Below are positions 1 to 12,327 of a stretch of DNA of 64,000 bases, piece after piece; within the stretch, counting starts at the first letter, position 1, and each line of letters begins with the position of its first letter. The notes under the pieces were generated by a model, which saw only the letters and a program-made list of their open reading frames with translations, was not told the DNA's origin and did no database searches. This DNA comes from Hyperoodon ampullatus (Eukaryota; Chordata; Mammalia; Artiodactyla; Ziphiidae), in NCBI GenBank assembly GCA_949752795.1, contig OX457074.1:5159527-5223526 (forward strand). The letters run 5' to 3'. The position numbers were made by a program, and so were the translations under genes.

Positions 1-29
1 AAAGGCATTAGCCTTTGTGCATCTCTCAA

Positions 30-300
30 CCTAGGAGCCCCTGGCACAGACTAGATACTGAAATATACTGAAATGAAGCGAATAAAAGCAGGTGAGCGTT
101 TGTTTACTATGTGCCCCTCTTATCACTTTTAATCTTCCCAACTCTTAAGCAGGTACTGTTATCCCCACTTTACCAACAAAGAACTGAGATAGAGGGGTTA
201 ACTGGCCAAGGTCAGTGGAGTGAGTTTGTTTAACCATTACACCACCCCCTCACTCCTTTCTAGTCCAGGTAAGGGCAAGGCTTTGCACAGATAAGGGACT
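30..300 (-). repeat. MIR SINE remnant
   Basis: The stretch from 'tgtgcccctcttatcac' through 'gttatccccactttacc' and 'ggttaactggccaaggtca' follows the MIR core in reverse sense with the expected wording of many genomic copies. Heavily diverged; boundaries approximate. Confidence 0.6.
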
Positions 301-790
301 CAGGTTGAATTGTTATTATCAAATTAATTAAGACAAAAGTCTTTTAGAAACTCTGAATTATTTTATGTCTTCCATTTTTCTTAGAAGCAAGTGGAGTGCA
401 GGGTATTAAATAAAGGCTATTGAAAAGGTACTAAATAAAGATTATTAAACAATAAATAAAGGGTACTAACTAAAGGATATTAAAAAAAATAAAGATGCCA
501 AAAAGAAGCCCCTTCATTCAGCCTCAGGAACCTTTACAGATCAAGGGTTCAAGGAAGTTAAGAATCACAGCTCCAAGTCAGGCTATTTCCGCAGTAAAAT
601 GAAAAGTCTTCACAGCTTATTTCCTTTAATTACATCATAAACCAAAAATTAGAACATACAGGAAACAATAATAGTTACATAACAATTTACTTTATATATT
701 CATATATAAAAAAACATTTTTTTAAAATTTTTTATTTTTTTAGTCCAAAGATTTTTAAAGCAAAAGGAATCCTCTACTGCCACCTTGGAT

Positions 791-800
791 TTTATTTATT
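791..800 (-). terminator. FBXL20: Candidate distal poly(A) signal (AATAAATAAA)
   Basis: The minus strand reads AATAAATAAA, two overlapping canonical signals, followed within 30 bases by a G/T-containing stretch (ggtggcagtag). It lies at the border between repeat-poor sequence and flank. A single further AATAAA at 731-736 is an alternative. Confidence 0.4.
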
Positions 801-3800
801 TTAAATAACCCTCCCTCCCTCCCCCCATCCTCAAGCGCCAAAAGTACTGGGTGGAAACACAGTCGCTTGGACAGCTAATGGAGGCTGGTGTTAAGTCACC
901 ATGTAGGGAACTGTGTTGGCCCCAGGGACCGGCTAAGTGTTGGGGCAGGCCTGGTGGAGAAACAAGCAAGCGGCAGCTCCCACACACCGAAGCTCTCACG
1001 CCAGAGCAGGCCGAATGGCTGGACAAGGCTTAGGCCAGAGAGCAATGCTGGGGATCAGACCCTGCTAGTCAACCATCCTCTGCATTTTACCCCTTCCTCA
1101 GGGGAGTGGGGATGGAGGCCGGGCAGTGCCAAGGGCGAAACAGCCTGGTCTGAAGATAAAAATTTCTCCCACAGCACCATTTACCCATCCATCTCTGTCC
1201 CCAAGTAGAGTCTGAAAGGCAGGGGTAGTCCTCACCGTTCTCTGAGCTCTGCACAGGCCCCGTCTCTCAGGTCTGTGCTCTCAGGGTCACTGGAAGGTGG
1301 GTCAAGGTGAGGAGAGCAGTTGGGAAATGACCGAGGCAGGTTACTTGGAAACAATTCCTGGGAGGAAAAAGGAGGCAGCCAGAATGGGAGGCATCTGAAG
1401 GGTGATCATAAAACAGGAATGGAGAAAGGCAAAATTAAGAAAGCCTTTCTCTCCCTGTAGTAACCCTTCGGACTGGGTAGTCACAGATCCTCAGGGGCCA
1501 GCTCTGAGAGCTGCAGCATGATGAGGAAAAAAACCCCACAAGCATCTTACGATGAGCCCCAACTCATGGATCTTATATATGTTAGAGGTTAGTGTATAAT
1601 TTGGGGGTAGGGGAGTAAGAGAAGAAATCTCAGGTTCACCTCTTCCTGTACTTACTAGAAATTAACAGTCATAAGAGAAGCACAGATAAGAAATTATTTT
1701 TAAGGGAAGGAAAAAAATGATGTAAACCCAGAAAAGTAGCAGCAAAGGTTTCACTTATTACAGGTCTATTATATAGCACTAGGGAAGAAAATCATTCAAG
1801 TCTTTAGGGGGAAAAGGTAAAGTAATTAATCAAACCATGCCAGTTAGAGACTCCTTTTCAAGTTAGGATTTTCTAAGACTTTAGGTTCTCATTCGCTAGT
1901 GCCATAAAAAAAGAAAACACAAAATAGAATAATGACTTCAGGGGCTGAGAAGGGTTAGGCTAAGGTAAGAAACACATACATGTATGTGAGCAGCAGTGTA
2001 CTAGAGATTTGAATGAATAACAACAAGTAGTATAAGAGACAGTGACAAGCTAAAGCTTAGTGGGGTAAATCTTTCTTCATCCACTTCAATTAAAAAAAAG
2101 AAAAAATCACTTCAAAGATTTCCCTGGGTTCTTGGGGATATGGCAGAAGAGAACAGGTATGTGTCTGAACACCTCTCTTCTCTTCTCTCTCCCTGGGGTG
2201 GGGATTCTCATTTACTGCCTACTTGCTCTTGCTCTGGTGAAAATCATGCCCAGAAGCCGATGGGAAGCACTGGTGGTGTTCAGTGGGGCCAATCCCCATC
2301 TGGATGACACTGGTTAGGTGTGTAGAAGGTAGAAGCTCTGCTTGCCACTAAGAAGGGCATGGAGTTCATGACATGGAGAGGAAAGTAAACCTACTCACAT
2401 GTGAGGCAGCTGTTTCTACATATTCAGGACAGATGCTTGTACCTGAAGCAAAGTACCCCAGTTCCAGAACGGATTCTCTCCTCTACTTTGAATGTCAACT
2501 ATCATTTCCCCACCCCAATTCATCAAAACAAGACACTGAAAAACACAGAAAATAAATAGGGTCAACTGATATAGTTTTGGTTGTTCATGGTTCTTTTTCC
2601 TAAAAGGGCAGTGAACCACCCTGGCTGAGGAAGCACTGAGTCTCAACACCTATGAACCAACCTCTACTAAGGGGTTACTCAACAAACACAAAAGGCAGAG
2701 ACAGAGGAAGTTCATTATGGAATTTTCTTAACACACACTTGAGTTTGTCCAACAATTTTTTTCTCTGCTGAAAATTAAGGGTAACTCTCTTGGGCTCCAA
2801 AGATTCACTCAGACTCAGCTGAGAAGGTCTTACTGACTTTCCAAAGGATCAAAGGCTTCAGAGATGCAGAACTGATGTTCTTAAGAATAAAAATGGGCAA
2901 AATAGGTAGACTTGCCTTGGGAGGGCACGCGGGGGCGGGGGCGGTGCTGCAGAAGCCCTTCACGCAGAAAACTCACTTGCCTCAATTGGTAGTTTCTGGT
3001 AGGTAGAAGGTTTGTCCCAAGTGAGAGGGCAAGGCTAGAGCAGCATGTTCTTTGCTGGAGAACCAAGATGTTAAGTCTGGGCATCTGGATACAGCAAATA
3101 TAAGCCAAATTTTATTCCCAAATTACCTGGGTTAATTATACCCTATCGACATGGTTGTATACAGCTTTCTGTATCTTCCAATCTTACAATTAAAATTTAT
3201 GAGAGAAATAAAGGTGAGGAGAGGCTGAGACTATTAATTTCCCTCACTCTCCTGACACTTTAGTGTTCTTTGGTCCAAGATCATTGTAAGCAGGAGGGTT
3301 CTGCCTCAAGACCTCCAATGAAACATCCTACATGTCTCCTCAAACAAGACGACTAATTCACATGGCCTGGGTTTGAGGTGGTTAAAAATCCTAGAACTGG
3401 TGGGCAGATAGAGAAGGCAATCTTTGTATAAAATGTTCCGGAAGCTCAGAGCATACCACTGAAAGGGTCTGTCAGCCAGGATGCACAAGGATAGAAATCT
3501 AACCTTAAATCATGCACACAAGGAGGGAAAAAGCACAACAGTCCAATTTCCTCTCTCACTAGTGGCAACTGTCATAAGCAATCTGACTTTCAATAAACAT
3601 TAAATGGACAAGGGTCCACCATGATCAAGTGTTCCTCCCCTCTAAACAATACAGTCACCAAGGATAGGCTGCCCACAGGCAGGCAGGAAACCACCTCTTC
3701 TTTCCAGGGACACTCTCACACTTCCTAACAACTTCAAACCAAGACAGGTTCCAATTCATACTTTGTTTAGCTCCCCCCATGGCATTAGTGGGTTATCAGG

Positions 3801-4482
3801 CCAGTAACAATGCATTTTACAAGGCAATTAGAAGAAATAAAAGAACTTGACTGCTATATAGCATTGTAGCTATACTGAACCATTCAAACGTTTGGAAAGC
3901 CCCAAATAAAGCATCATAAAAATATTTACCAGGTTGCCCTCTAAAATGTGATATAAGGAATATGAAAAATTTCTGACTGATATGTCTGCTAAATCAACTT
4001 AATGGATGTGGAAATTTATAAAAACCACTTAAGAAATACTTTTACATCCGCTAAAGAGCAGAATAGGAGGAGAAAACATTTTTTTACATAAAGCATGATG
4101 TGCTTTCACATTCCAAATACTGGAAACAGGATGAAGGCAGATTCTCTCATTCCTCATATCTAACAGTTTGATTTCAAATTCAGTAAGCAAACGTCAAAGA
4201 TCACCCAGTGAACAATGGCCTGAGCTACATGACAGTTACTGAATTCAAGGCTGCCCAGGATAGTTTGCCCAGATCAGGATAAGGATCCAAAGAGGAAGCT
4301 AAACTGAAGACACGAGACAAAATTAGCAGCATTGCTGGGAATGAGATGGAAGCTTTCAAAATAGAGGGCAAGGATGGGTATAGGTAGGACGTACGAGAAG
4401 TCAATGCAAAAAAAAAAAAAAAAAAAAGCTGGAATCATCACCTTGATGCGGCCAATGAAGGTGTAAAAGATACTGATGATGC

Positions 4483-4686
4483 GGGCTTCCCTGGTGGCGC
4501 AGTGGTTGAGAGTCCGCCTGCCGATGCAGGGGACACGGGTTCGTGCCCCGGTCTGGGAGGATCCCACATGCCACGGAGCGGCTGGGCCCGTGAGCCATGG
4601 CCGCTGAGCCTGCGCGTCCGGAGCCTGTGCTCCGCAACGGGAGAGGCCACAACAGTGAGAGGCCCGTGTACAGCAAAAAAAAAAAA
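4483..4686 (+). mobile_element. Short CHR SINE, in the 3' UTR
   Basis: tRNA-derived cetacean SINE with A and B box-like head, short body ending 'gtgtacagc' and an A tail. An 18-base target-site duplication, aaaagatactgatgatgc, flanks it (4465-4482 and 4687-4704), so it is recent. Antisense to FBXL20, it would place its poly(T) and reverse complement in the transcript. Confidence 0.95.
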
Positions 4687-5178
4687 AAAAGATACTGATG
4701 ATGCTAAAAAATGTAAGGGGAAAAGGCTGCTTAGGAAAGAGATGATCCAGATGTATAATAACTTTGAGGGCACCTTCTTACTTATCCCAAATCTCTTCTC
4801 TCCGTTCACTCTGTATTTCTTTTTTATTATTGAAGGCATATTGCGGAGTGGCTCTGGAGTCAGACAAATGGACCAATAAGTTTTTCCTAAGGAAGAGTTT
4901 TTCCTACATCTGTAAAGCCTTATTGGATTTTCAAGAGTGTCCCTGAACATGAGACAGGAAATACTATGTTCAGATGGCAGGGCCCTTGCACCTGACCAAA
5001 ACTTACCACGTTCTGCGTTCTCGAAGTCCTGGTACATGTCATCAGCTGCCATAGGTTTTAGATTGGCATAAAAAATACACGTCCTTCCAAGCTTGATGGG
5101 CCAGAAGTTTGCTTCAGAAAGAAAGGAACAAGGTTCCTGCCTGACCACACACATGCCAGTGCTGCACACTCCAGGGCC

Positions 5179-5184
5179 TTTATT
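5179..5184 (-). terminator. FBXL20: Candidate proximal poly(A) signal (AATAAA)
   Basis: The minus strand reads GGGAATAAAGGCCC, then CA-containing sequence and a GT-rich element (tgtgtgtggtc) about 30 bases on: the usual arrangement of hexamer, cleavage site and downstream element. Use here would give a 3' UTR of about 2.5 kb instead of about 6.85 kb. Confidence 0.4.
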
Positions 5185-7628
5185 CCCTCACCTGACTCTG
5201 TTCTCGGCCCAGACAGGCAGGGCTCGCCTCCACATGGACCTGCACATGGGTACCCTCTTTGAGAACAGAAACAGCATTTCCAAGACCTTCATGTACTGGT
5301 GAATAGGGTTTTTTAAATAAAGAAGTACCTCAAGAGCTTCAACTATTGGGAAATTCGAATCCACACTCACTAATAAATCAGGGTTTTGTTCAGACACTGT
5401 TTTTTTTTTTTTTTTAAAACACTTGTACATTAGAGCAGCTGCCCCCTAAATATTCTTCTTTTTAGTTTTATTTGAGTGAGGACCCAGGGATCTGAATATT
5501 ATCAACCGCATCTGGAAGTGTGTGTGCACATGTGTGTATCTGTGTATGTGCGGTATAGCCAGGAGAGTGGGTCTCACTTTAAAAAGTATATTCCTTATAT
5601 GGTAATCTGAAAAGAGGATAAGGGAAGGGAAATGAAAAACACACATAATCTGAGCTTAAAAGGGCACAATAATAAAATGGGATTTAAAATAACTTAAGTG
5701 CTAAATAATGGTGGATAGTACAGATTCCTAGGACCTTTTCAACTGATTGCTTGTGGAAAAACAAATCACACTTTATTCTTACATATGCTGGTAGAACCAG
5801 CACCTACAGCATTAAAACAAGCCTGATAACAGCCTGGATCATGCAGAAGATGACCTAAGATTATAGTGGACTGCACATTAATGTCCTAAAAGACAAAAAG
5901 TCACCCTCCTAAGAATCACACAAGGTCTCTAACCTTGATGTTTAGAAGTCTACTTCTCGTACTTCAGAAACTCATTTTATTTCCCTCATCCTCCATGATT
6001 TTTCTTTTTTTTTTTTTTTAGTGGGGGGAGCTTCTTCTTTGATTCTGAGTCATGGGCACTAAATTCCCTGCCCTCAGCTCTGGTGACCAGGCTGGGAAGA
6101 GACACTGAAGCCCCTACTTCCTCTCAATGTCCTCTGTCTGCTGCCCCAGTGCCTTCACCTGGCTACTCTAGTATTTCATTCACAGAAACTCTGGAGCACA
6201 AGAGAGATATGGCTGACAGGTTCTGGTCCTTTGAGGCTCCAACATTAGATATGGTACCATCAACACTGACATACAGTTGACCAGCTGTGATAGGGTCATT
6301 CTTGAACCCCTGATAGGCTGAAATGGGGGGAAAAAAGAGAAACTACCCGGCTCGACTGCACAACTCCTCTAGCAGCATTCCTGCTAAAGCAGAACAAACC
6401 CTCAGAGACACAAATCTTAGATGCCACTGATCACACCTAGATTTCGGTGAATACACAACACATCTGAGCTTGGGTGGCGGCAGCTTTCAGGTTCAGTTTT
6501 GGGATCTGCCATTCCACCCTTTCCTAATAATGCATTTCTCTCTCCTTATTAAGTTAGATGGAAAGAAAAATGTGCAGGGGGAATACTGGGCGTATCATGC
6601 ACATTATCATGTATCACAAGATATAACAGAAATCAAAAGGCAAGGTTTGTTTTCATCGAAATAGTCTTAGCTCAATTTCTTCTCATAATTTTTCTTGCTT
6701 TTGTTATAGTTTCCCTTCAGACTGGCAAAGATTCAGGCAGGGTCCCCTAATGGTAAAATTTAGAATTAAAAAAATATTTATTGATAATGTCTCTAAAAAA
6801 TGTTTGGTAACCCCAACTAATCCTCCAAAATGCAGACTGTAAACATAACAACAGCAAAGGAGTAACAATTGAGTGTGAGTAAGCAGACTACGCACAGATG
6901 ACAGACCGAGCAAGAGTGCAGGAGGGAGCAACAGAGAATGAAAGACAGGTACACAGTGTGCTACAGAAAGTGACAATTTGAGTGAATAAGTCATCACTTT
7001 GGGACCACAGCGATTTCAATGCAACCATTTAGGAAACCTCTGGGCCAAATACTAAAACACAGGAGGAGGAATGGACAAGCCTTCTTTGTGAGCATGCTCA
7101 GCATGTTGGCATGGGAACAAGGAAGCACAGAAGCTCTGTAGTCATCTTACAATGGATGGCTACCATTTACAGGATGCAAAGAAATCTTCTCTCTGGTCCC
7201 TGGATACAACATGTATTGTTTTTCTATGCTTTCCTTGACCCTGGAGGACTGCAGCTGCTGTTCCAAAATTGCCAAAGAAACCCCTTAACAAAATAAAGAA
7301 ACCACAGTAGCAGTAACACTGGGTTTGCTGGAATGCCCCCTTCCGTCTACCTTGCTTCTGATTTTCTTCTGGGCACATCCAACAGGAATGGTTAAGTTTT
7401 ACCAATCCACATGATAAAGCCAGCACAAACCCAATCCCCTGGTCACAGAGACAGAGTGGGTGGGGGTGAGAGCCGGTATGCGTATGTATGTGTGGCTCTG
7501 GGGATCTGGACGCTGCCCTCACTTTGTAACCTTTGCCCGGAACACTGGGGTCGCTTCCAATGGAGATCCATGGTAACTCTAGAAGTGTCATTAAATACTC
7601 AGTTCACCAAGGCTGACCACCTCCATTG

Positions 7629-7736
7629 TCATAGGATGATGCAGCATCTGCAGAAGCGCTGTCTGCTGCCCCCTACTGATGGGGGTGGAGTGACAGGTGC
7701 GAAGTAGGCGTGGACTTTAATATTGGGTAAATGGGT
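7629..7736 (-). CDS. FBXL20: FBXL20 exon 15, coding part (residues 402-436, stop)
   Basis: Read on the minus strand after a TTTCAG acceptor (7737-7738 is the AG), it starts THLPNIKVHAYFAPVTPPPS and ends FCRCCIIL followed by TGA at 7631-7629. The final four residues, Cys-Ile-Ile-Leu, form a CaaX box with Leu in the last place, which in this family predicts geranylgeranylation and membrane attachment. Two further cysteines lie just upstream. The exon begins in phase 0, matching the end of exon 14. Confidence 0.97.
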   Translation of the reverse strand, partial: THLPNIKVHAYFAPVTPPPSVGGSRQRFCRCCIIL

Positions 7737-8270
7737 CTGAAACAAGACAGAAACATTACTAAGAGAGAGGGCTTAAACAGAAAGAGCAATGTTGCTTTTC
7801 AGAAAAACCACTGAGGGCCTGAGTGTACATGAGGGCAGGGCAGAGGCTGAGCACAGACGGGATGTTGAGAGACCTGGGTTCTACTTTGTACCATCCCACG
7901 TTATTCTAAAAGACCAAGAAAGCTCACCTAACTTTAGTAACTGCTTCCAGGATAATAAAACTGGGGAAAAAATTCATGCTAATCTTCACCTGTCCCAAAG
8001 GGGTTCCCAGAGCTGGAAGAAATTATATAAGCTTAAAAACTTAATTTTTTCCAAGCCATTATGGACAATGTTTCTTCTGATATTTTAAAAAAACCTCATT
8101 ATCCTCTTGTAACAACATGTTTCTAATTTTTACTACATAGTTTCTAAATTCCTACTATGCTCAAGGCACTGTGCTAGTTACGTAAAAGGGCTGCAAAGAT
8201 GGTCAAGATGGAGATCCTGAACGGTGGGAAGTGAGACTTCTTTGTAGTGCGGATTTGCATTGCCCGTGTG

Positions 8271-8312
8271 CTTGGTTGGCCAAAAAGGGTGTATGCGTTT
8301 TTTTCCTGAATA
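8271..8312 (+). repeat. Possible mariner end fragment
   Basis: 'cttggttggccaaaaagg' resembles the terminal sequence of cetartiodactyl mariner elements. Only about 40 bases match, so chance is not excluded. Confidence 0.3.
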
Positions 8313-9298
8313 TATTAGGGGACTTATAGTCTAGACATGCACATAAATAGCTAAATTAGAGTGTCAAAGTGCTAAGTGACTCTTGAGGATTCAGAGGTGG
8401 AAGAGACTCCTGACAGCCAGGCAGGTCCCAAAACCCTACTGTACGTAGGCCATAGAAGACGCTCTGGTTGACCTGTGGCTCTCCGGCTCTTTTGGTGTTG
8501 AAGAGATATGGGTACAAGGCCTCCCCACTGCAGTTCTGTTCTCAGTCCTCTAGGTCTGAAGGGAGAGGTGGAACTGAGGTCAACTGGAACTCACGATGAA
8601 GTGTGCTGCTCCGTTATGCACTCAGATGCCATAAGGCCAACATGGATATTTTTAAAGGTTGACTGTAAGGGCCAAATGAACACAGTGCCTTTCCCACAAC
8701 AGGTGTCAAGCAGATGTTCCAATAAATGTTTGTTGAGCTGAATAATCCAACATATAGATTCATCCAGTCTTTTATAAGCTCCTTGCTGGCAATCTGTCTT
8801 TTAGGCATTTGGCTATACATGGGTCTCTCTATTATGAAGGATGGGGCAAAAGGAAAAGGTAAAAAACTACGTGATCCATTTGTTGCCTTAAAAAAATATG
8901 AACCCCAGCAAAACAGTCTGATATGAAGGGAAATACAAATTAAAAGTTTAAATCCCATTTAACTAAATATTTTATGTTACTCCTTTTTTTCCTTTAGAAC
9001 CAAAATCTGGCATGTGCTTTTTTGACTCTGGGCATGTTATTAGAGAGACTCTGCTGGGAGGAGATCTACTTTTCGTCCCTTCAGTGGGTATTTTCCTACC
9101 AAATATCTGGAACAACAGGTAAGAACTATCTACCCTTAGGTTTACTCTCCATCTTTTTTTCTCTTTGCTGAATGTCCACATAAATATAAATAATCACAGG
9201 AATCTAAATCTAAAAAAAGGAAATGCAGGGAAAAAATAAAGAAAGAAGGAAAGGGTGCTGAGAACACTAGAGCCAGAGGGTGATGCCACCATCTTTAC

Positions 9299-9511
9299 CC
9301 TGAGTCTCTTGATTCCAGCCCGTGTGATTTGCTGGCAGTCATAGAGTTCTATCCGCTCAAGGCTGTGACAGCTCTTCAAGTGCTCCAGGGATGCATCTGT
9401 AATTAGGGGGCAGTTGTCCAGTTCAATCACCTCCAGCTGGTCATGGGCGCAGGCCCCGTTCCCCAGGTGACGAATTCCATCGTCTGTGATCAGCTCACAG
9501 TGAGACAGACT
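9299..9511 (-). CDS. FBXL20: FBXL20 exon 14 (residues 331-401)
   Basis: The longest coding exon, 213 bases or exactly 71 codons, phase 0 at both ends. It starts SLSHCELITDDGIRHLGN and ends QQITRAGIKRLR before a GTAAAG donor; the acceptor is GGCTACAG. It encodes the last leucine-rich repeats. The residues DNCPLITDASLEHLKSC favour FBXL20 over FBXL2. Confidence 0.98.
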
Positions 9512-10513
9512 CTGTAGCCAAACAGAGCAAGGAAGGACACTGAAATATTTAATGGCATTCTTCTACCCAGAGGCCTGTGTGCAACCAAAAAGAAGAATTT
9601 TCTGGTTTGAGTCTGAAGTATATGGAGCCATCACTGGAGCCATGTGGTGAAATAAAGAACACATACTAGAGTTGATGGGGTTCTGCTTTTGACAATCAAT
9701 GATCATTTCTCTGTGTGATTCTAAATATATTTTGTGAATTCCTATAATGACTGTGAAATAGTTGATAAACAAAGAATCTCCCCCCACGCTCTCCACACAC
9801 AAATTATTGATACTTTTCTTCTCTACAGGGACAAGTGGGGCTCAAGCTTTTCCTGTAAAAAATTTTCTGGAATTTGGACTAAATGTTGAATACCTGGTGC
9901 AGGGGCATGCCCAAATAGTTAATTAACCTAAGATGACTCTTACAGCTGTAAGATGTGGTCACCTCTTCACTTTACGAGTTTTCCTTAAATCCCTGGTTCC
10001 TCCATGCGAAACTCAGAACCCTCGACCGAAACATAGTTTAATGTGCCACAAAACACCAAAAATAAGCCTAGGTACAGAATAGTCAACCAGAATGCTTTCC
10101 CACAGTGTTACTAGAAGCAGTAGCAGAGAACGACCCCTAGTAAAGCCTTGATTGGTTCTACTTTATAGGAACACTTGGTCCCAATGTGAAGCAAACCGTA
10201 TTTCAGGCCATCTCATCTCCTGGATCTCTGGAAATTTAAGCACTGTTCAGGCTGGAGTCTAATTCATGTGGGAGCGAGAACTCATACTCTCCATGTCAGT
10301 TTTCAAGCTCCAAGCATTGATACAGAAAATGTTTAACTTTTCCAGTTTCTATCTCAGTTTCTCCCTTCACGCAGGTCCTCCCTTGGTCCTCTGTAAGTTG
10401 ACAATTTGGAGAAATATGCTTTCCCCAAATGGTAGCCAGGCACCAAGATGAAAGTAAGAGCTGGGTTTTGATTAAATCCAATAGATACATAAAACTTCTA
10501 CCGTCAAACTCAC

Positions 10514-10570
10514 CAATACTTGAAGTCGAGGACAGTGTATAGAAAGTTGGATTAATGTGCTATCTGTTAT
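10514..10570 (-). CDS. FBXL20: FBXL20 exon 13 (residues 312-330)
   Basis: Nineteen codons, ITDSTLIQLSIHCPRLQVL, between a TCTTTCAG acceptor and a GTGAGT donor, phase 0 at both ends. Part of a leucine-rich repeat. Confidence 0.97.
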
Positions 10571-10732
10571 CTGAAAGAAACATATAAGTTTATTTTAGGT
10601 ATAATTCCAAAAAACTCATAGGTCATACCTCATTCTTGACTACACTAGTATTTTAGACTGATATCCTGATATAGATCATCAAATAACAGAATTGTAAGGT
10701 TGAAATCCCATCAGCTACCAGAACCTGTTCTT

Positions 10733-11082
10733 CTTCTTCTTTTTTTAAAAAATAAATTTATTTACTTCATCTATTTTATTTTGGGCTGCATTGGGTCTTC
10801 GTTGCTGCATGCGGGCTTTCTCTAGTTGCGGCGAACGGGGGCTACTCTTCATTGCAGTGCACAGGCTTCTCATTGTGGTGGCTTCTCTTGTTGTGGAGCA
10901 CGGGCTCTACGTGCACGGGGCTTCAGTAGTTGTGGCTCATGGGCTCCAGAGCACAGGCTCAGCAGTTGTGGTGCATGGGCTTAGCTGCTCCGCAGCATGT
11001 GGGATCTTCCCGGACCAGGGCTCGAACACATGTCCCCTGCATTGGCAGGCGGATTCTTAACCACTGCGCCACCAGGGAAGCC
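10733..11082 (-). mobile_element. Long CHR SINE
   Basis: Full long-type CHR copy in reverse sense: T/A-rich tail, 'ggctgcattgggtcttcgttgctg' region split by variants, and head ending 'gccaccagggaagcc'. A 15-base duplication, ccagaacctgttctt, flanks it (10718-10732 and 11083-11097). In intron 13's neighbour, intron 12. Confidence 0.93.
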
Positions 11083-11706
11083 CCAGAACCTGTTCTTTGA
11101 GAACCTATCCAGGCTGGGCTTAAACTCATCTAGTCATCTTTGAACAGGTCTGTCGAAAATTGTTTGTTTTTGAAACAAATGAAAATGTGTTCCCTCATAA
11201 CTTCCACCCACTGGACTTTGTTTGACCTCCTTAGAACCATCACAGAAGTGAATCAGAAGACACTGCTCCATGAAAGAAATTAATGTAGGAACACCCTCAA
11301 ATTTTTAGATATCTGGCCCATATTTTTATAAGCCATGTCATAACTCAGGATTGATAATTGGCATGTCAGGTATTTTCCCTAAGGGTGGCAGAAAGAGGCT
11401 GCTGCTGGGTTAACTATGAACATTCAGTAAGGAAGAACTCCTGAAGGAAGAACAGCTTTTATAGTTATCTTAGGATGGAGAGTAAATCAGCATTTCTTTT
11501 CAAATTTCTCTCCAATTCTGAGATTGTTGTTATAATACACATAATTTCACAGGGGCTAAGAAATGGCAGGGGTGGGGGACTGGAGTGGGCAGGCGTGTGC
11601 ACATCACTCAGAAGGACTAACCCTGGAAAGGACACACAGGACATTTAGGCATGTGCAAGAAACAGATGGATGTGAGTAAGTTTTACTTTAATAAGAACTA
11701 ATAGGG

Positions 11707-11914
11707 GGGCTTCCCTGGTGGCGCAGTGGTTGAGAGTCCGCCTGCAGATGCCGGGGACACGGGTTTGTGCCCCGGTCTGGGAAGATCCCACATGCTGCAG
11801 AGCGGCTGGGCCCGTGAGCCATGGCCGCTGAGCCTGCGCGTCCGGAGCCCGTGCTCCGCAACGGCAGAGGCCACGACAATGAGAGGCCCGCGTACCGCAA
11901 AAAAAAAAAAAAAA
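11707..11914 (+). mobile_element. Short CHR SINE
   Basis: Near-consensus short CHR with A tail, in intron 12. Short flanking repeat aataggg at 11700-11706 and 11921-11927. Opposite orientation to the copy at 12328. Confidence 0.93.
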
Positions 11915-12150
11915 GAAAAGAATAGGGACTAAGTAGTGTCCGGATAACAAGTAATTTAGAAAAATTGGCGTCTATAGTTATTGAAGTATCCATTAAAAAA
12001 ATTCACTGTTCTATCTTCTTTTTAGGAGTCCCTCTTTAAAATTTCTCCCCAGCCAACTAATAAGCTGAAAGCTCTTAAAATGGGTAATAAAAAAAACTGT
12101 TGATAAGAAGCTAAGTCTGCCTGCCTGAAGGGCAGGGCTCCATACAGAGG

Positions 12151-12219
12151 TGGGTCTCCAGGGTTAATGATGTAAGGGGCGCAGTTGGGTCTCCAGGGTT
12201 AATGATGTAAGGGGCGCAG
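12151..12219. repeat. Two-copy tandem duplication (period 35)
   Basis: A 34-base unit starting tgggtctccagggttaatg and ending ggggcgcag occurs at 12151-12184 and again, identical, at 12186-12219. Confidence 0.95.
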
Positions 12220-12327
12220 GGTCCAGTTAAGCTAAGAAGGGGCAGTGATATCTATCACTGTGCTGGGCCTTTCATTATTTATTAGCATCATAACCCTGTA
12301 GGTCTAAGGAAATATCTTAGTATCTTT

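Larger units (their letters stand above)
775..7628 (-). other. FBXL20: Probable FBXL20 3' UTR (about 6.85 kb; end not certain)
   Basis: After the FBXL20 stop codon the next 6.8 kb contain no recognisable exon of another gene and only one clear young interspersed repeat (4483-4686), whereas the introns carry one every 1-2 kb. That depletion is what a long, constrained 3' UTR would look like. Reading on the minus strand, canonical AATAAA signals occur at several places; strong candidates are 5179-5184 (followed by a GT-rich stretch) and the overlapping pair at 791-800. Below about 300 an old MIR starts, suggesting flanking DNA. The extent is inference; RNA data would settle it. Confidence 0.55.

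Noticed and set aside
851..1208. Overlapping open frames of 60-106 codons
   Set aside because: No recognised domain, no splice context and opposite strand to the gene; the region fits a UTR or flank better.
4438..4690. Open frames of 90 codons and more across the SINE (also at 11645, 12304, 18547, 33084, 35134, 54770 and 58827)
   Set aside because: They are translations of CHR SINEs on either strand; the same peptides (such as [19 protein letters not shown]) recur at every copy.
9299..9511. Assignment to FBXL2 rather than FBXL20
   Set aside because: The exon residues and the CIIL end match my recollection of FBXL20; FBXL2 differs at several of these positions and ends CVIL.
10750..11082. 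tRNA gene from the A/B-box-like head of CHR SINEs
   Set aside because: The heads are diverged tRNA-derived SINE promoters without a foldable full cloverleaf; no true tRNA gene was seen in the window.
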